A stretch of DNA of 64,000 nt, from assembly GCF_041320275.1 (NCBI RefSeq), contig NZ_CP162023.1, positions 4,585,353-4,649,352 on the forward strand, in the 5' to 3' direction. This DNA comes from Mumia sp. Pv4-285. Lineage in GTDB: Bacteria > Actinomycetota > Actinomycetes > Propionibacteriales > Nocardioidaceae. Below the pieces are notes generated by a model. It was not told the DNA's origin. It searched no databases and was given only the letters and a program-made list of their open reading frames with translations. This document shows, one piece after another, positions 25,154 through 34,319 of this stretch. The position numbers were made by a program, and so were the translations under genes. Within the stretch, counting starts at the first letter, position 1, and every line of letters begins with the position of its first letter.

Positions 25154-25870
25154 ATGATCGCGTCCGTGGGCACAGCACTTCTGTGGGGCGCGGTCGCGGC
25201 ATCGTCGTTGCTGCTCGGTGCCGTCCTCGGCGTCGTGCACCGTTGGAGCGATGCCGTCGTCGGCACCGTGCTCGGGTTCGGCGCGGGAGCGTTGATCTCC
25301 AGCATCTCGTACGAGCTGTTCGAGGAGGGCCTCGAGGCCGGCGGTGCGGCGGCGCTGGCGTCGGGCCTCGCCTTCGGCGCGCTGGTCTTCTACGTCTCCG
25401 ACCGGATGGTCGAACGGGTCGGTGGACGTGCCGGCGGGGCGGCGGGCATCCCGCTCGCTCTGGGCGCCTTCCTCGACGGCATCCCCGAGCAGGCGGTCCT
25501 GGGTCTCGGCATCGCCGAGGGAGGCGGCGTCAGCGTCGCCCTGCTGGTGGCGATATTCGTGTCGAACCTGCCGGAGGCCGTCGGGTCGGCGACCGACATG
25601 CGCGAGGCCGGCTCGCCGGTGCGCCACGTCCTGCTGCTGTGGACGGCGGTCGCGGTGGTCTGCATGCTGGCGACGGCCGGAGGGTACGCCGCTGCGGAGA
25701 TCACGGCCGGACCGTTCGTCGGGCTCGTGGACGGGTTCGCGGCGGGGGCGCTGCTGGTGATGCTCGTCGGCGCGATGATCCCCGAGGCCCAGTCGAAGAT
25801 CCACGAGAAGGCCGGACTCGCCGCCGTCGTCGGCTTCGCGGTCGCCGCCGCGCTGTCCCTCGCCAGCTGA
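25154..25870 (+). CDS. ZIP-family metal transporter
   Basis: A 238-aa membrane protein with about eight hydrophobic helices. [40 protein letters not shown] and [18 protein letters not shown] correspond to ZIP helices 2, 4 and 5; the usual His in helix 4 is replaced (LDGIPEQ), which may alter metal choice. It would import zinc or a similar ion. ATG 25154 follows GGGAAGTGAGG. Confidence 0.8.
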   Translation: MIASVGTALLWGAVAASSLLLGAVLGVVHRWSDAVVGTVLGFGAGALISSISYELFEEGLEAGGAAALASGLAFGALVFYVSDRMVERVGGRAGGAAGIPLALGAFLDGIPEQAVLGLGIAEGGGVSVALLVAIFVSNLPEAVGSATDMREAGSPVRHVLLLWTAVAVVCMLATAGGYAAAEITAGPFVGLVDGFAAGALLVMLVGAMIPEAQSKIHEKAGLAAVVGFAVAAALSLAS

Positions 25871-25909
25871 CGCTTGCACCCGCACGAGGTGCTCGCACCC
25901 CGAACGCAG

Positions 25910-25939
25910 GGATCCCACCCCGTATTCGAGGTGGGATCC
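25910..25939. terminator. Bidirectional hairpin after the ZIP gene
   Basis: GGATCCCACC (25910-25919) is perfectly complementary to 25930-25939, with a 10-nt loop. It lies between the convergent ZIP gene and the FtsX-type permease. Confidence 0.7.
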
Positions 25940-25984
25940 TCCCGTTGTAGGTGGGTACACCCCAAACGGGGGCAACCGGACGGG

Positions 25985-28516
25985 CTACTCGGTCGAGATC
26001 GCCCGCAGGACGTTGAGCCGCGAGGCCCGAAGCGCCGGGAACACCGCCGCGAGCACGCCCACCACCGCGGCGATGATCACGTACGCGATGAGCGTGCCGA
26101 CCGGGATCGAGAGCTCGGTGATGCCTTCGTCGTCGAGGACGCGCTGGAGCACCGTGCCGAACACCAGTCCCATCGCGATGCCGAGCACCGCACCGAGGAC
26201 CGCGATCGCGACCGCCTCCAGCCGCACCATGCGGCGCAGTTGCCGCCTGCTCATCCCGACCGCCCGCAGCAGGCCGACCTCGCGGGTGCGCTCGATGACG
26301 CTCAGCGCGAGCGTGTTGACGATGCCGAGTGCGGCGATCACGATCGCGAGGCCGAGCAGCGCGTTGATGAGCATCAAGATGCCGTTGATCTGGTCGCGCT
26401 GGGAGTCGATGAACTCGTCCTGGGTCTGCACGACCACCGTGGGGATGTCGGCCACCACGTCGCGTACGGGCTCCTCGATGTCGGCGCCGCTCGTCCCGCC
26501 GGCTGCGTTGACGGCGACGAAGGTGTCCTCACGGGTCAGCTTGATCGTGTCGACGAAGTCGAACGAGGTGAGGTACTCGGAGGTCACGTTGGTCTCGGGG
26601 TACGTGCCGGCGACCGTCAGCTCGTAGTCGCCCGACTGCGTCTCGACCTCCAGCGTGTCGCCGACCACGAGGCCGAGGTCGTCGGCCTTGTCCTCGCGCA
26701 CTGCTACCTCGTCGGGCCCGAGCGAGTCGACGGTCGCGTCGAGCTCGAACATGTCGAACAGCAGGGCGGGGTCGGTCGCCGTCACCGCGGCGAACGCGCC
26801 GTCCACCCGCGCCGGGACGAACTGGGACTCGACCACGTCACCGACGCCGTCGATCTCGCGGATCTGGTCGGCGATCGACGTCGAGAACGGCGCCCCGACC
26901 GGGTTCGTCAGGATGAAGTCGGTGGTGAACTCCTTCTTGACGCCGACGTCGACGGACTTGTTGACCGACGACCCGAGGATGCTCATGGTCGTCACGAGCG
27001 TCAGGCCGATCATCAGCGCCGACGCCGTGGCCGCCGTACGGCGTGGGTTGCGGAGGGAGTTCTGGGTGGCCATCCGGCCGACCAGCCCGAACGGGCGGTA
27101 GAGCCCTCCGATCGCGATGAGAACCGGGTGGCTGAGCAGCGGGCTCATCAGCGACACCCCGATGAGGATCGAGAACGCCCCGCCGCCGACGTACCACGCG
27201 CCGTTGTCGACACCGCTCAGCCCGAGCCACAGGAGGCCGGCGCCGATGACCACCAGGATCGCACCGAACAGCATGCGCAGGCGCATCGAGGACTCGGGGA
27301 GCGCGACGTCGTCACGCATCGCGGCGACCGGGGCGACGCGCGAGGCGCGCCGCGCCGGCAGGTACGCCGCCACGAGGGTGACGAGGACCCCGACGACGTA
27401 GCCGACGATCCACGTGCGCGGTGCGATCACCAGCGGCGTCTCGCTGACGTCGAGGCCGAAGCTCTTGAACAGCGCCGTCAGACCCTGCGCGAGCCCGATG
27501 CCGAGCAGGACGCCGACCGTCGCCCCGACCAGCCCGACGACCAGCGCCTCGATGAGGACCGACCGGCTCACCTGTCGGCGCGACGCACCGAGCGCGCGCA
27601 GCAGGGCGAGCTCACGGCTGCGCTGGGCGACCAGGATCGAGAACGTGTTGACGATGAGGAACGTGCCGACGATGATCGCGATGCTCGCGAAGACGAGGAG
27701 GATCGTCGTCAGGAAGCCCAGGATCTCTCCGATGAGGTCCTCGGTCTGCGCCGCGGCGGCGTCGCCCGTGATCGCCTCGAGGCCGTCGGGCAGGATCTGC
27801 TCCGCCTCGTACGCGAGCTCCTGCTGCGTGACGTCGTCAGCCGTCGTGAGCGACACCTGGTTGAAGACGTCCTTGCCGTCCAGGAACAGCTCCTGGGCAT
27901 AGGCGACGTCGAACAGCACGAGCGACGCTCCGGCCATCGAGCCGCCGCCGAACTCGGCCAGGCCCACGAGCTCGACCTCGAGCCGCGGCTGGTCGCCCGT
28001 CGACACGAGGGTCACCGTGTCGCCGATCTCGTAGCCGCCCTTCTCGGCGCTGGTGCCGTCGATCGCGACCTCGCCGTCGGCGGTCGGCTCCCTGCCCTCG
28101 GCGATGACCACCGCCGGCTCTCCGGTCATCGCGGGGGCGCTGTCGTAGCTGAACGACAGCGTCGGCGGACCGAAGCCGGTCACCAGCTTGCCGTCGGACC
28201 CCACCAACGTCAGCGACTGGCTCTGCACGCTGCCGTCGGCACGCTCCGCACCGGAGAGCTCGCCGAGCTCCGTGACCAGCGACGCGGGAATCGTCCGGGT
28301 GTCGGCGCTCGGCGCCTGGTCCCAGCTGCCGGTGCCCTCGGGGCGCACCGTCACGTCGGGTGTCGACCCCTCGACGATCCCGTCGAACGACTTGCTCATC
28401 GTGTCGGTGAAGATCAGGGTGCCGGCGACGAACGCGACGCCGAGCACGATCGCGAACGCGCTCATCAGCAGGCGCACCTTGCGCGCGAGCAGGTTGCGCA
28501 GGGTCACCCGCAGCAT
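25985..28516 (-). CDS. FtsX/MacB-type ABC permease
   Basis: An 843-aa protein with the two-half layout of LolC/MacB-like permeases. An N-terminal helix (KVRLLMSAFAIVLGVAFVAG) precedes a large extracellular domain (about 45-260). Three helices with an FtsX motif follow (VNTFSILVAQRSRELALLRAL), then the pattern repeats and ends LALSVIERTREVGLLRAVGMS and three helices. These move lipids, lipoproteins or peptides, or sense signals, rather than forming a channel. The ATG overlaps the ATPase stop by 1 nt. Confidence 0.88.
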   Translation of the reverse strand: MLRVTLRNLLARKVRLLMSAFAIVLGVAFVAGTLIFTDTMSKSFDGIVEGSTPDVTVRPEGTGSWDQAPSADTRTIPASLVTELGELSGAERADGSVQSQSLTLVGSDGKLVTGFGPPTLSFSYDSAPAMTGEPAVVIAEGREPTADGEVAIDGTSAEKGGYEIGDTVTLVSTGDQPRLEVELVGLAEFGGGSMAGASLVLFDVAYAQELFLDGKDVFNQVSLTTADDVTQQELAYEAEQILPDGLEAITGDAAAAQTEDLIGEILGFLTTILLVFASIAIIVGTFLIVNTFSILVAQRSRELALLRALGASRRQVSRSVLIEALVVGLVGATVGVLLGIGLAQGLTALFKSFGLDVSETPLVIAPRTWIVGYVVGVLVTLVAAYLPARRASRVAPVAAMRDDVALPESSMRLRMLFGAILVVIGAGLLWLGLSGVDNGAWYVGGGAFSILIGVSLMSPLLSHPVLIAIGGLYRPFGLVGRMATQNSLRNPRRTAATASALMIGLTLVTTMSILGSSVNKSVDVGVKKEFTTDFILTNPVGAPFSTSIADQIREIDGVGDVVESQFVPARVDGAFAAVTATDPALLFDMFELDATVDSLGPDEVAVREDKADDLGLVVGDTLEVETQSGDYELTVAGTYPETNVTSEYLTSFDFVDTIKLTREDTFVAVNAAGGTSGADIEEPVRDVVADIPTVVVQTQDEFIDSQRDQINGILMLINALLGLAIVIAALGIVNTLALSVIERTREVGLLRAVGMSRRQLRRMVRLEAVAIAVLGAVLGIAMGLVFGTVLQRVLDDEGITELSIPVGTLIAYVIIAAVVGVLAAVFPALRASRLNVLRAISTE

Positions 28517-29310
28517 CAGGCTGCCCCACCGTCGACGGCCGCCGCCTCGAGCGCACGCACCTGGATCGCCGCCATGCGCTCGAGCACGGTCTCGGCGGTC
28601 GGCGCCTGCATCTCGTCGACCACCCGGCCGTCAGCGAGGAAGACGACGCGGTCGGTGTAGGAGGCGGCGACCGGATCGTGGGTCACCATCACGATGGTCT
28701 GGCCGAGCTCGCGGACGCTGTGCTGGAGGAACTTCAGGACCTCTGCTCCCGACGTGGAGTCGAGGTTGCCGGTCGGCTCGTCGGCGAACACGATCTTGGG
28801 GCGACCGACCAGCGCGCGAGCCGCCGCGACCCGTTGCTGCTGGCCGCCGGACATCTCGTTGGGCCGGTGGCCGAGCCGGTCGCGGAGCCCGACCGTGTCG
28901 ATCACCTCGTCGTACCAGGCCTGGTCGGGCTTGCGGCCCGCGATCGACAGCGGAAGGAGGATGTTCTCCTGGGCGGTCAGGGTCGGCACGAGGTTGAACG
29001 CCTGGAAGACGAAGCCGACGTCGTCGCGTCGGAGCTTGGTCAGCTGCTTGTCGTTGAGGTCGGAGAGCTCGGTGTCGCCGATGAAGACCGTGCCGCTGGT
29101 CGCGGAGTCGAGAGCGGCGAGAAGGTGCATGAGGGTCGACTTGCCGGAGCCGGACGGGCCCATGACGGCCGTGAACTCGCCCTCGTACACGTCGAGGCTC
29201 ACACCGTCGAGCGCACGCACCTCGGCCTCTTGCTTGCCATAGGTCTTGTGAAGGTCGACCGCGCGGGCGGCGACGGAGCGGGTCGTGGCGAGCAGCGGGC
29301 CGTCAGACAT
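28516..29310 (-). CDS. MacB/LolD-type ABC ATPase
   Basis: A 264-aa ATPase with Walker A GPSGSGKSTLMHLLA, Q-loop FVFQAFNLVPTLTAQENILL, signature MSGGQQQRVAAARAL, Walker B IVFADEPTGNLDS and H-loop VTHDP. ALDGVSLDVYEGEFTAVMG is typical of the LolD group. The start is ATG 29310 with AGGAG 7 nt upstream. It precedes and overlaps its permease partner. Confidence 0.92.
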   Translation of the reverse strand: MSDGPLLATTRSVAARAVDLHKTYGKQEAEVRALDGVSLDVYEGEFTAVMGPSGSGKSTLMHLLAALDSATSGTVFIGDTELSDLNDKQLTKLRRDDVGFVFQAFNLVPTLTAQENILLPLSIAGRKPDQAWYDEVIDTVGLRDRLGHRPNEMSGGQQQRVAAARALVGRPKIVFADEPTGNLDSTSGAEVLKFLQHSVRELGQTIVMVTHDPVAASYTDRVVFLADGRVVDEMQAPTAETVLERMAAIQVRALEAAAVDGGAA

Positions 29311-29432
29311 GGCAGAACTCCTGAAAGGGGCGGATGTCTTCACCACGCTAGGTGAAGGCAGTGTCAGTGCGACATCGGTTTTGCCCCCGACGTACGGAGC
29401 GACGACTGGGGGAAGACCCTGATACTGGTGTC

Positions 29433-30428
29433 ATGAGCAACGGCGAGCTCCATCCGCAGGAGATCACGTGCCCCCCGGCGCCGGCCGAGGTCGACGTCGA
29501 GGTCCTCGAGCCGCGCCTGGTGCCGCTGGGTGGGCCGCGGGCGATGACGGTACGCCGTACGCTCCCGCAGCGGTCGCGCTCGCTCATCGGAGCGTGGTGC
29601 TTCGCCGACCACTATGGACCCGACGACGTACGCACGAGCGGCGGCATGGCCGTCCCCGGGCACCCGCACACCGGTCTCCAGACCGTGACCTGGCTCTTCA
29701 CGGGCGAGGTGGACCACCGCGACACGGTCGGCTCCGTGCAGCGGATCCGCCCGGGCGAGGTCAACCTGATGACCTCGGGGCGCGGCATCGCGCACTCGGA
29801 GTACTCCACACCCGAGACCGCGACGCTCCACGGTGTCCAGCTGTGGACCGCTCTGCCCGAGGCCGCACGCTTCTCCGACCGCGCGTTCGAGCACTTCGTC
29901 ACCCGGCCCGTCGAGCACGGTGCCGCGACCGTTCGCACCTTCGTCGGTTCGTTCGCCGGATCGTCGTCGCCCGTCACTACCTTCACACCGCTCCTCGGTG
30001 CCGAGATCACGCTCCCGCCGGGCGAGGAGGTCCGCTTCGAACTCGACCCTGCGTACGAGCACGGCGTCCTCGTGGACCTCGGCCCGGTCGCGGTCGACGG
30101 GTTCCACGTGGAACCCGCAGCGCTCTCGTACCACCCCCTCGGCCGTACGACACTGGTCCTGCGCTCCGGTGACGCGCCGGCTCGCGTCGTCCTCCTCGGG
30201 GGCGAGCCGCTGGACGAGGAGATCGTGATGTGGTGGAACTTCATCGGCCGCAGCCACGACGAGATCGTGCGCTTCCGCGAGGAGTGGATGGCGCAGGCGC
30301 ACGCCTCGACCGGCGGCGGGAGCACCGACGCGTACGGGCCGTTCCCGGAGGCGTGGAACGGCACGGTGCTGCCGGCCCCTGAGCTGCCGCACACCCGGCT
30401 CACGCCACGCAAGCGACCACCGGGCTGA
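29433..30428 (+). CDS. Pirin-family cupin protein
   Basis: A 331-aa bicupin. The N-terminal cupin has the pirin metal site GHPHTGLQTVTWLFTGEVDHR and later RGIAHSE, with three His and one Glu to bind iron. The C-terminal cupin begins GAEITLPPGEEVRFELD. Pirins act as quercetinases or redox-sensitive co-regulators; the role here is open. ATG 29433 follows GGGGGAAGACC at long spacing, and a GATACT hexamer suggests a promoter just upstream. Confidence 0.85.
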   Translation: MSNGELHPQEITCPPAPAEVDVEVLEPRLVPLGGPRAMTVRRTLPQRSRSLIGAWCFADHYGPDDVRTSGGMAVPGHPHTGLQTVTWLFTGEVDHRDTVGSVQRIRPGEVNLMTSGRGIAHSEYSTPETATLHGVQLWTALPEAARFSDRAFEHFVTRPVEHGAATVRTFVGSFAGSSSPVTTFTPLLGAEITLPPGEEVRFELDPAYEHGVLVDLGPVAVDGFHVEPAALSYHPLGRTTLVLRSGDAPARVVLLGGEPLDEEIVMWWNFIGRSHDEIVRFREEWMAQAHASTGGGSTDAYGPFPEAWNGTVLPAPELPHTRLTPRKRPPG

Positions 30429-30436
30429 GCCGACCG

Positions 30437-30724
30437 GTGGACCTGACGACGGCGCTCGCCGACATCGTGACTCCGGTTGTCCAGCACATGCTGCGCCCGT
30501 CGGAGGTCACGTCAATCCATCTCGACCGCACCCGCCAGGGAGAGATCGTCCTGACGCTCGGGACGGCCGACACGAATCCCGCCCGCTTCTTCCTCTACCA
30601 ACCCGGGGTCGAGCAGACGGTGGACGAGGCACGGCTCGTGTTTGCCGACCAGCTCCAGGACCACATCGCCGAGAGCTCCTTCGCCTGGGCCGAGCTCCGC
30701 ACCTACCCGGGCCTCCCGCGCTGA
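30437..30724 (+). CDS. Conserved-looking hypothetical protein (95 aa)
   Basis: A small soluble protein (DLTTALADIVTPVVQHMLRPS, then SIHLDRTRQGEIVLTLGTA, then FFLYQPGVEQTVDEARLVF) with an alpha-beta-alpha look. It begins at a GTG 8 nt after the pirin stop and keeps the strong third-position GC bias of real genes here. I do not recognise a family. Confidence 0.55.
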   Translation: MDLTTALADIVTPVVQHMLRPSEVTSIHLDRTRQGEIVLTLGTADTNPARFFLYQPGVEQTVDEARLVFADQLQDHIAESSFAWAELRTYPGLPR

Positions 30725-30840
30725 GCCTTCCGCAACCCATGACCGGCTCAAGAAAACGCGGTCCAGCCACCGCTGAGAGGACGCCGACGCTCGACCTGAC
30801 GGGCTAGGCTGATCGCACGGAACGGTCGAGAGGCGGTGCC

Positions 30841-31338
30841 ATGACAGCTGTCGCCGAGCCCGTGGTGGTGACCCACCACCTCACTGGCACGCGTCGTCAG
30901 CGGACCGTGCTGGTGCTGAACGCCAGCTACGAGCCGCTGCAGCGGGTGTCTCTGCGGCACGCCATCCGGATGCTCGTGCGCGAGGTCGCCGTTGTCGAGG
31001 AGGCGCACCCCGAGGCCCGGTTCGGGCCGTTCCCGCTCCCGAAGGTCCTCCGCCTTGTCCGCTACGTCGTGACGCGCTGGGTCCACAAGCGCATCCCGCT
31101 GTGCACCAAGGCGGCCGTGAAGGCGCGTGACCAGCGGTGCGGCTACTGCGGCGGGCCGGCCGAGACCGTCGACCACATCCTGCCGCGCTCCCGTGGCGGG
31201 CTCCTCACGTGGGAGAACTCCGTCGCGGCGTGCTTGCGGTGCAACCACCGCAAGAGCGACCGGACGCCGGCCGAGGCGGGGATGACGCTGCTCGTCACGC
31301 CGTCGATCCCCCGCCGGTCGCCGCTGACGGCGCCCTGA
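30841..31338 (+). CDS. HNH endonuclease
   Basis: A 165-aa protein. QRTVLVLNASYEPLQRVSLRH is the common N-terminus of this HNH subfamily. The nuclease part has CGYCGGPAETVDHILPRSRGG followed by WENSVAACLRCNHRKSDRTP, giving the DH...N...H catalytic set and two CxxC zinc pairs. It is widespread and stand-alone in actinobacteria, with unknown biological target. There is no phage context. Confidence 0.9.
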   Translation: MTAVAEPVVVTHHLTGTRRQRTVLVLNASYEPLQRVSLRHAIRMLVREVAVVEEAHPEARFGPFPLPKVLRLVRYVVTRWVHKRIPLCTKAAVKARDQRCGYCGGPAETVDHILPRSRGGLLTWENSVAACLRCNHRKSDRTPAEAGMTLLVTPSIPRRSPLTAP

Positions 31339-31362
31339 GGCACCGCCAGCGGCTCGCATCCG

Positions 31363-34146
31363 CTACTTGCGGACCTTGACCTTCACGGTGATCGCCTTGG
31401 CGGCGACGAAGGTGTTGCCCGCGTACGCGACCTTCACCTTGTACGTCCCCGGCCTGGCGAACTTCTTCAGGCGTACGACGACCTTGCCGTCCGCGCGGAC
31501 GGTCGCGGTGCCGACCTTCTTGCCCTTGATGGTCACGACGACCTTGCCATGGCGCGTGACACCGGCAGCCGTCGTCACCTGCACGGCGACCCTGGCCTTG
31601 GTGCGCTTGGCCCGGATCTTTTTCGGGCTCACCTTGGCGCGGACCGAGACACGCGCCTTGGTCACGGTGACCGAGACCCGCCCTGACGACGCAGCGCTGT
31701 GCGCGTCACCGACGTAGGCGACGGTCAACGCGTGCTTGCCGGGAGCGAGCGCCCCCTTGCGCAGGGCCACGGTCGCACGGCCCCCGGAGACGGTCGCCGA
31801 GCCGACGACCTGCGCCCCACGGCGTACGTCGACCCGACCCTTGGCGCCCGCCACCGTGCGTACGGTGACGCTCACCGACGGGGACGAGCCGTACGCGCTG
31901 GTGCGTGCCGTGGCCGTCGTCGTCGACGCCGCCTTGGCGACGGTGTACGACGCGATGGTCGACGAGGGGTTCGCACCGTCGAACCCGAGGTACGCGACCT
32001 CGACCTGGTGAGCCCCCGCCTTCGTGGACCTGGGCAGTGCGACGCGGGCCTTGCCGTTCTTCACCGTGCCGGTGGCGGCGACCTTGCCGCCTTCGCTCAC
32101 CTCGACGGTGCCCTCGGCGGCGTTGTCCGACGCGACGGTCACGTCGACGACCGGGGCAGCGCCGTACGCGACCGGGCCGACCTTGGCGGTCGTCGTCGAG
32201 TCACCCTTGACGTACACCGTGCCGACGTGCAGATCCTGGCCCGGCATCGCCGCGCACTGCAGCCAGACGTCCTGGATCGCGCCGCCCATGATGCCCGGTG
32301 CGAGCTTCGACAGGATCGCCATGTCCTTCGGCGCCGAGATCTTGATCGCACCCTTTTCGGGAGCGGTCAACGCATCGAGGTTGCCCACGGCGGGGATACG
32401 GATGCCTTCGCTCGACACCGGCCACGATGTCGCCACGTTGTCGGCCTGGAGCCCGTTCAGGGGAGCGTCGTACTCCTTGCCCGTGGCCGTCTCCTCGAGG
32501 TGGACCGACGCGATCGAACGGCCCCCGACGCTGGTCTGGCCGAAGCCCATGGTGTCCAGCTTCTCGCTTCCGACGAGGATCTCGCCGAGTCCCTGCGGCA
32601 TGACGAGGTCGACCTCGGTCGGCTCCGGCGTGAAGACCTCACCCGGCGCGACGGATCGCGGGAGCTCCGCGCGGGTGTCGACGGTGAAGGCCATCGAGCC
32701 GCCCATCACGTAGAGCTGGAACTCGGTGAGGCCCGGCACCTCCACATCGTTCTCGTCGCGACCCTGCGGCTGGCACTTGTAGCGAACGCCGTTGAGCACG
32801 CCACGGACCTGCTCCTCCTCCACCACGTCGACGGTGATGGTGGCCGTGGACGACGCACCCTGCGAATCGGTCGCCGTGTAGGTGAAGGTGTCGGTCCCGA
32901 CGAAGTCGTGGTCAGGCGTGTAGGTCTGCTTGTGCCCGAGCTTCGGGAACTCCTTGATGATCGCCGGGAACGCCTCCCACGCTTCGTTGGTCACGTCCGC
33001 CTCGGTGAGGAACGGAGAGAGCGCACCGTGATCGGGTGTGCCGTAGGTGACGCGCTGCTTGTCGTTGAAGTCCTGCCAGAAGTAGAAGCGATAGCCGTCG
33101 TCGCGCGTGTACGGCCACAGGTCGAGCGCCTTGCCCTTGCCGATCGTGAAGTGCAGGTCACGCACCATCGGCGGGTTGTTGACGCCCTCGTACGAGACGG
33201 TGGCCGGCGGACTCACCTGTCCGTCGGCGTCGGTGGCGGTGTAGGTGAAGCTCGCCGCGCCCCGCGCGTTGGTCGACAGGGTCGCCGTCGAGCCCTCGAT
33301 CGTGACGGTCGCGGCGGCCGGCTTCTCGACGACAGCGAAGGTGTACGGAGCACGGCCGCCCGTCGCCTGCAAGGTGACCGGCACCTTGGGGGCGTACGAG
33401 AAGGCGGTCACGCCGACCGTTCCTGCGGCCACGTCCCGCACGATCGGAGTCGGCGATGCCGCCTCGACCGCGATCGTGGTGAGGACGCGGTCAGCCGCGG
33501 CAGTCGGGCCGGTGCAGTCCATCGTGGCGGGGATGTCCTTGGCGGGCCCGCTGGGAGGCTCGGTGTGGACAGTCGCCTCGACGAAGAACGACTCCGGCAT
33601 CGAGAGCGTCGCTGGACCGGTCAGGTCGGGAACAGTGATCGCTGGAACGGTCCCCTCGGTCGGGATCGTCCACGTGGCGCCGGCCTGTTGCGGGATCGCG
33701 GTCTGCGGGGCAGACAGCCCGTCGATGACGAACGACTCGGACTGCCCGTCGAGCTCCATCACCACGGCCGCGTCGTCGGACCGTCCCCCGGCGGTCCTGC
33801 CGCTGAGCAGAACGACCGTCGCGTTGCGCAGGGTCTCGGGCATCGCCAACGTGATCTGAGTCGAGCGGCTCGGGACGACCTCTCCCGGGGTAGCCGACTC
33901 AGGCACCTCGACCTGCGTCCGCACGCCGACGTCGTGCGTGCCCAGCGGCATGGCGTCGCTGCCTGCGCCCGCGACGACGGCGCAGCGATAGGTGTAGCTC
34001 TTGTCGATCGCGACATCGGCGATCGTGGGTGCCTCGGCAGGTGCGGCTGTCGCAGCCGGTGCGGCGACGGTCAGAGTGCCGGCCGCGAGCGCGGCCGTAC
34101 CGACCAGGGCGGTGGATCGCCTCAGCAGGCGTGACGAACGGGACAC
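31363..34146 (-). CDS. Large secreted protein with two DUF6801-like modules and Ig-like repeats
   Basis: A 927-aa exported protein. The signal peptide is SRSSRLLRRSTALVGTAALAA followed by an AxA region. Module 1 (about 45-190) begins YRCAVVAGAG and module 2 (about 435-615) begins YKCQPQGRD. Both share the pattern 'ELPxSVAPGEV / MPE..LR-x-VVLL', consistent with DUF6801. Between them are Ig/cadherin-like domains (YTPDHDFVGTDTFTYTATDSQ). The C-terminal 300 residues are three Ig-like repeats with KATVAL-GK..L-VAY-G patterns. There is no LPXTG or membrane anchor, so it is released or non-covalently held. GTG 34146 follows GGAGGGAG. Confidence 0.85.
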   Translation of the reverse strand: MSRSSRLLRRSTALVGTAALAAGTLTVAAPAATAAPAEAPTIADVAIDKSYTYRCAVVAGAGSDAMPLGTHDVGVRTQVEVPESATPGEVVPSRSTQITLAMPETLRNATVVLLSGRTAGGRSDDAAVVMELDGQSESFVIDGLSAPQTAIPQQAGATWTIPTEGTVPAITVPDLTGPATLSMPESFFVEATVHTEPPSGPAKDIPATMDCTGPTAAADRVLTTIAVEAASPTPIVRDVAAGTVGVTAFSYAPKVPVTLQATGGRAPYTFAVVEKPAAATVTIEGSTATLSTNARGAASFTYTATDADGQVSPPATVSYEGVNNPPMVRDLHFTIGKGKALDLWPYTRDDGYRFYFWQDFNDKQRVTYGTPDHGALSPFLTEADVTNEAWEAFPAIIKEFPKLGHKQTYTPDHDFVGTDTFTYTATDSQGASSTATITVDVVEEEQVRGVLNGVRYKCQPQGRDENDVEVPGLTEFQLYVMGGSMAFTVDTRAELPRSVAPGEVFTPEPTEVDLVMPQGLGEILVGSEKLDTMGFGQTSVGGRSIASVHLEETATGKEYDAPLNGLQADNVATSWPVSSEGIRIPAVGNLDALTAPEKGAIKISAPKDMAILSKLAPGIMGGAIQDVWLQCAAMPGQDLHVGTVYVKGDSTTTAKVGPVAYGAAPVVDVTVASDNAAEGTVEVSEGGKVAATGTVKNGKARVALPRSTKAGAHQVEVAYLGFDGANPSSTIASYTVAKAASTTTATARTSAYGSSPSVSVTVRTVAGAKGRVDVRRGAQVVGSATVSGGRATVALRKGALAPGKHALTVAYVGDAHSAASSGRVSVTVTKARVSVRAKVSPKKIRAKRTKARVAVQVTTAAGVTRHGKVVVTIKGKKVGTATVRADGKVVVRLKKFARPGTYKVKVAYAGNTFVAAKAITVKVKVRK

Positions 34147-34172
34147 AGATTCTCCCTCCAGAGAACGTAGAA

Positions 34173-34196
34173 CACCGGGAGAGAATGCTCCCGGTG
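34173..34196 (-). other. 5'-UTR hairpin upstream of the surface protein
   Basis: CACCGGGAG (34173-34181) pairs with CTCCCGGTG (34188-34196) around a 6-nt loop, 27 nt before the GTG start. It could stabilise the mRNA or act as an operator. Confidence 0.4.
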
Positions 34197-34319
34197 CACA
34201 TGATGCGCTGAGTGTCACACAGATTTACACCGGGTGGGGACAAAATCGCGCACCTCCCGCCACTACCGCCGGCTCGCCGTGCTCAGGCACCGTCGAACCA
34301 CTCCGGTAGCCTCGGGGCC

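Noticed and set aside
25874..28660. 928-aa + strand open frame opposite the FtsX-type permease
   Set aside because: It is an Arg/Asp/His-rich antisense shadow with no recognisable domain and no ribosome site.
31699..34134. 811-aa + strand open frame opposite the surface protein
   Set aside because: Antisense shadow of the Ig-like gene; composition is Arg/Gly/Asp-rich and lacks domains.
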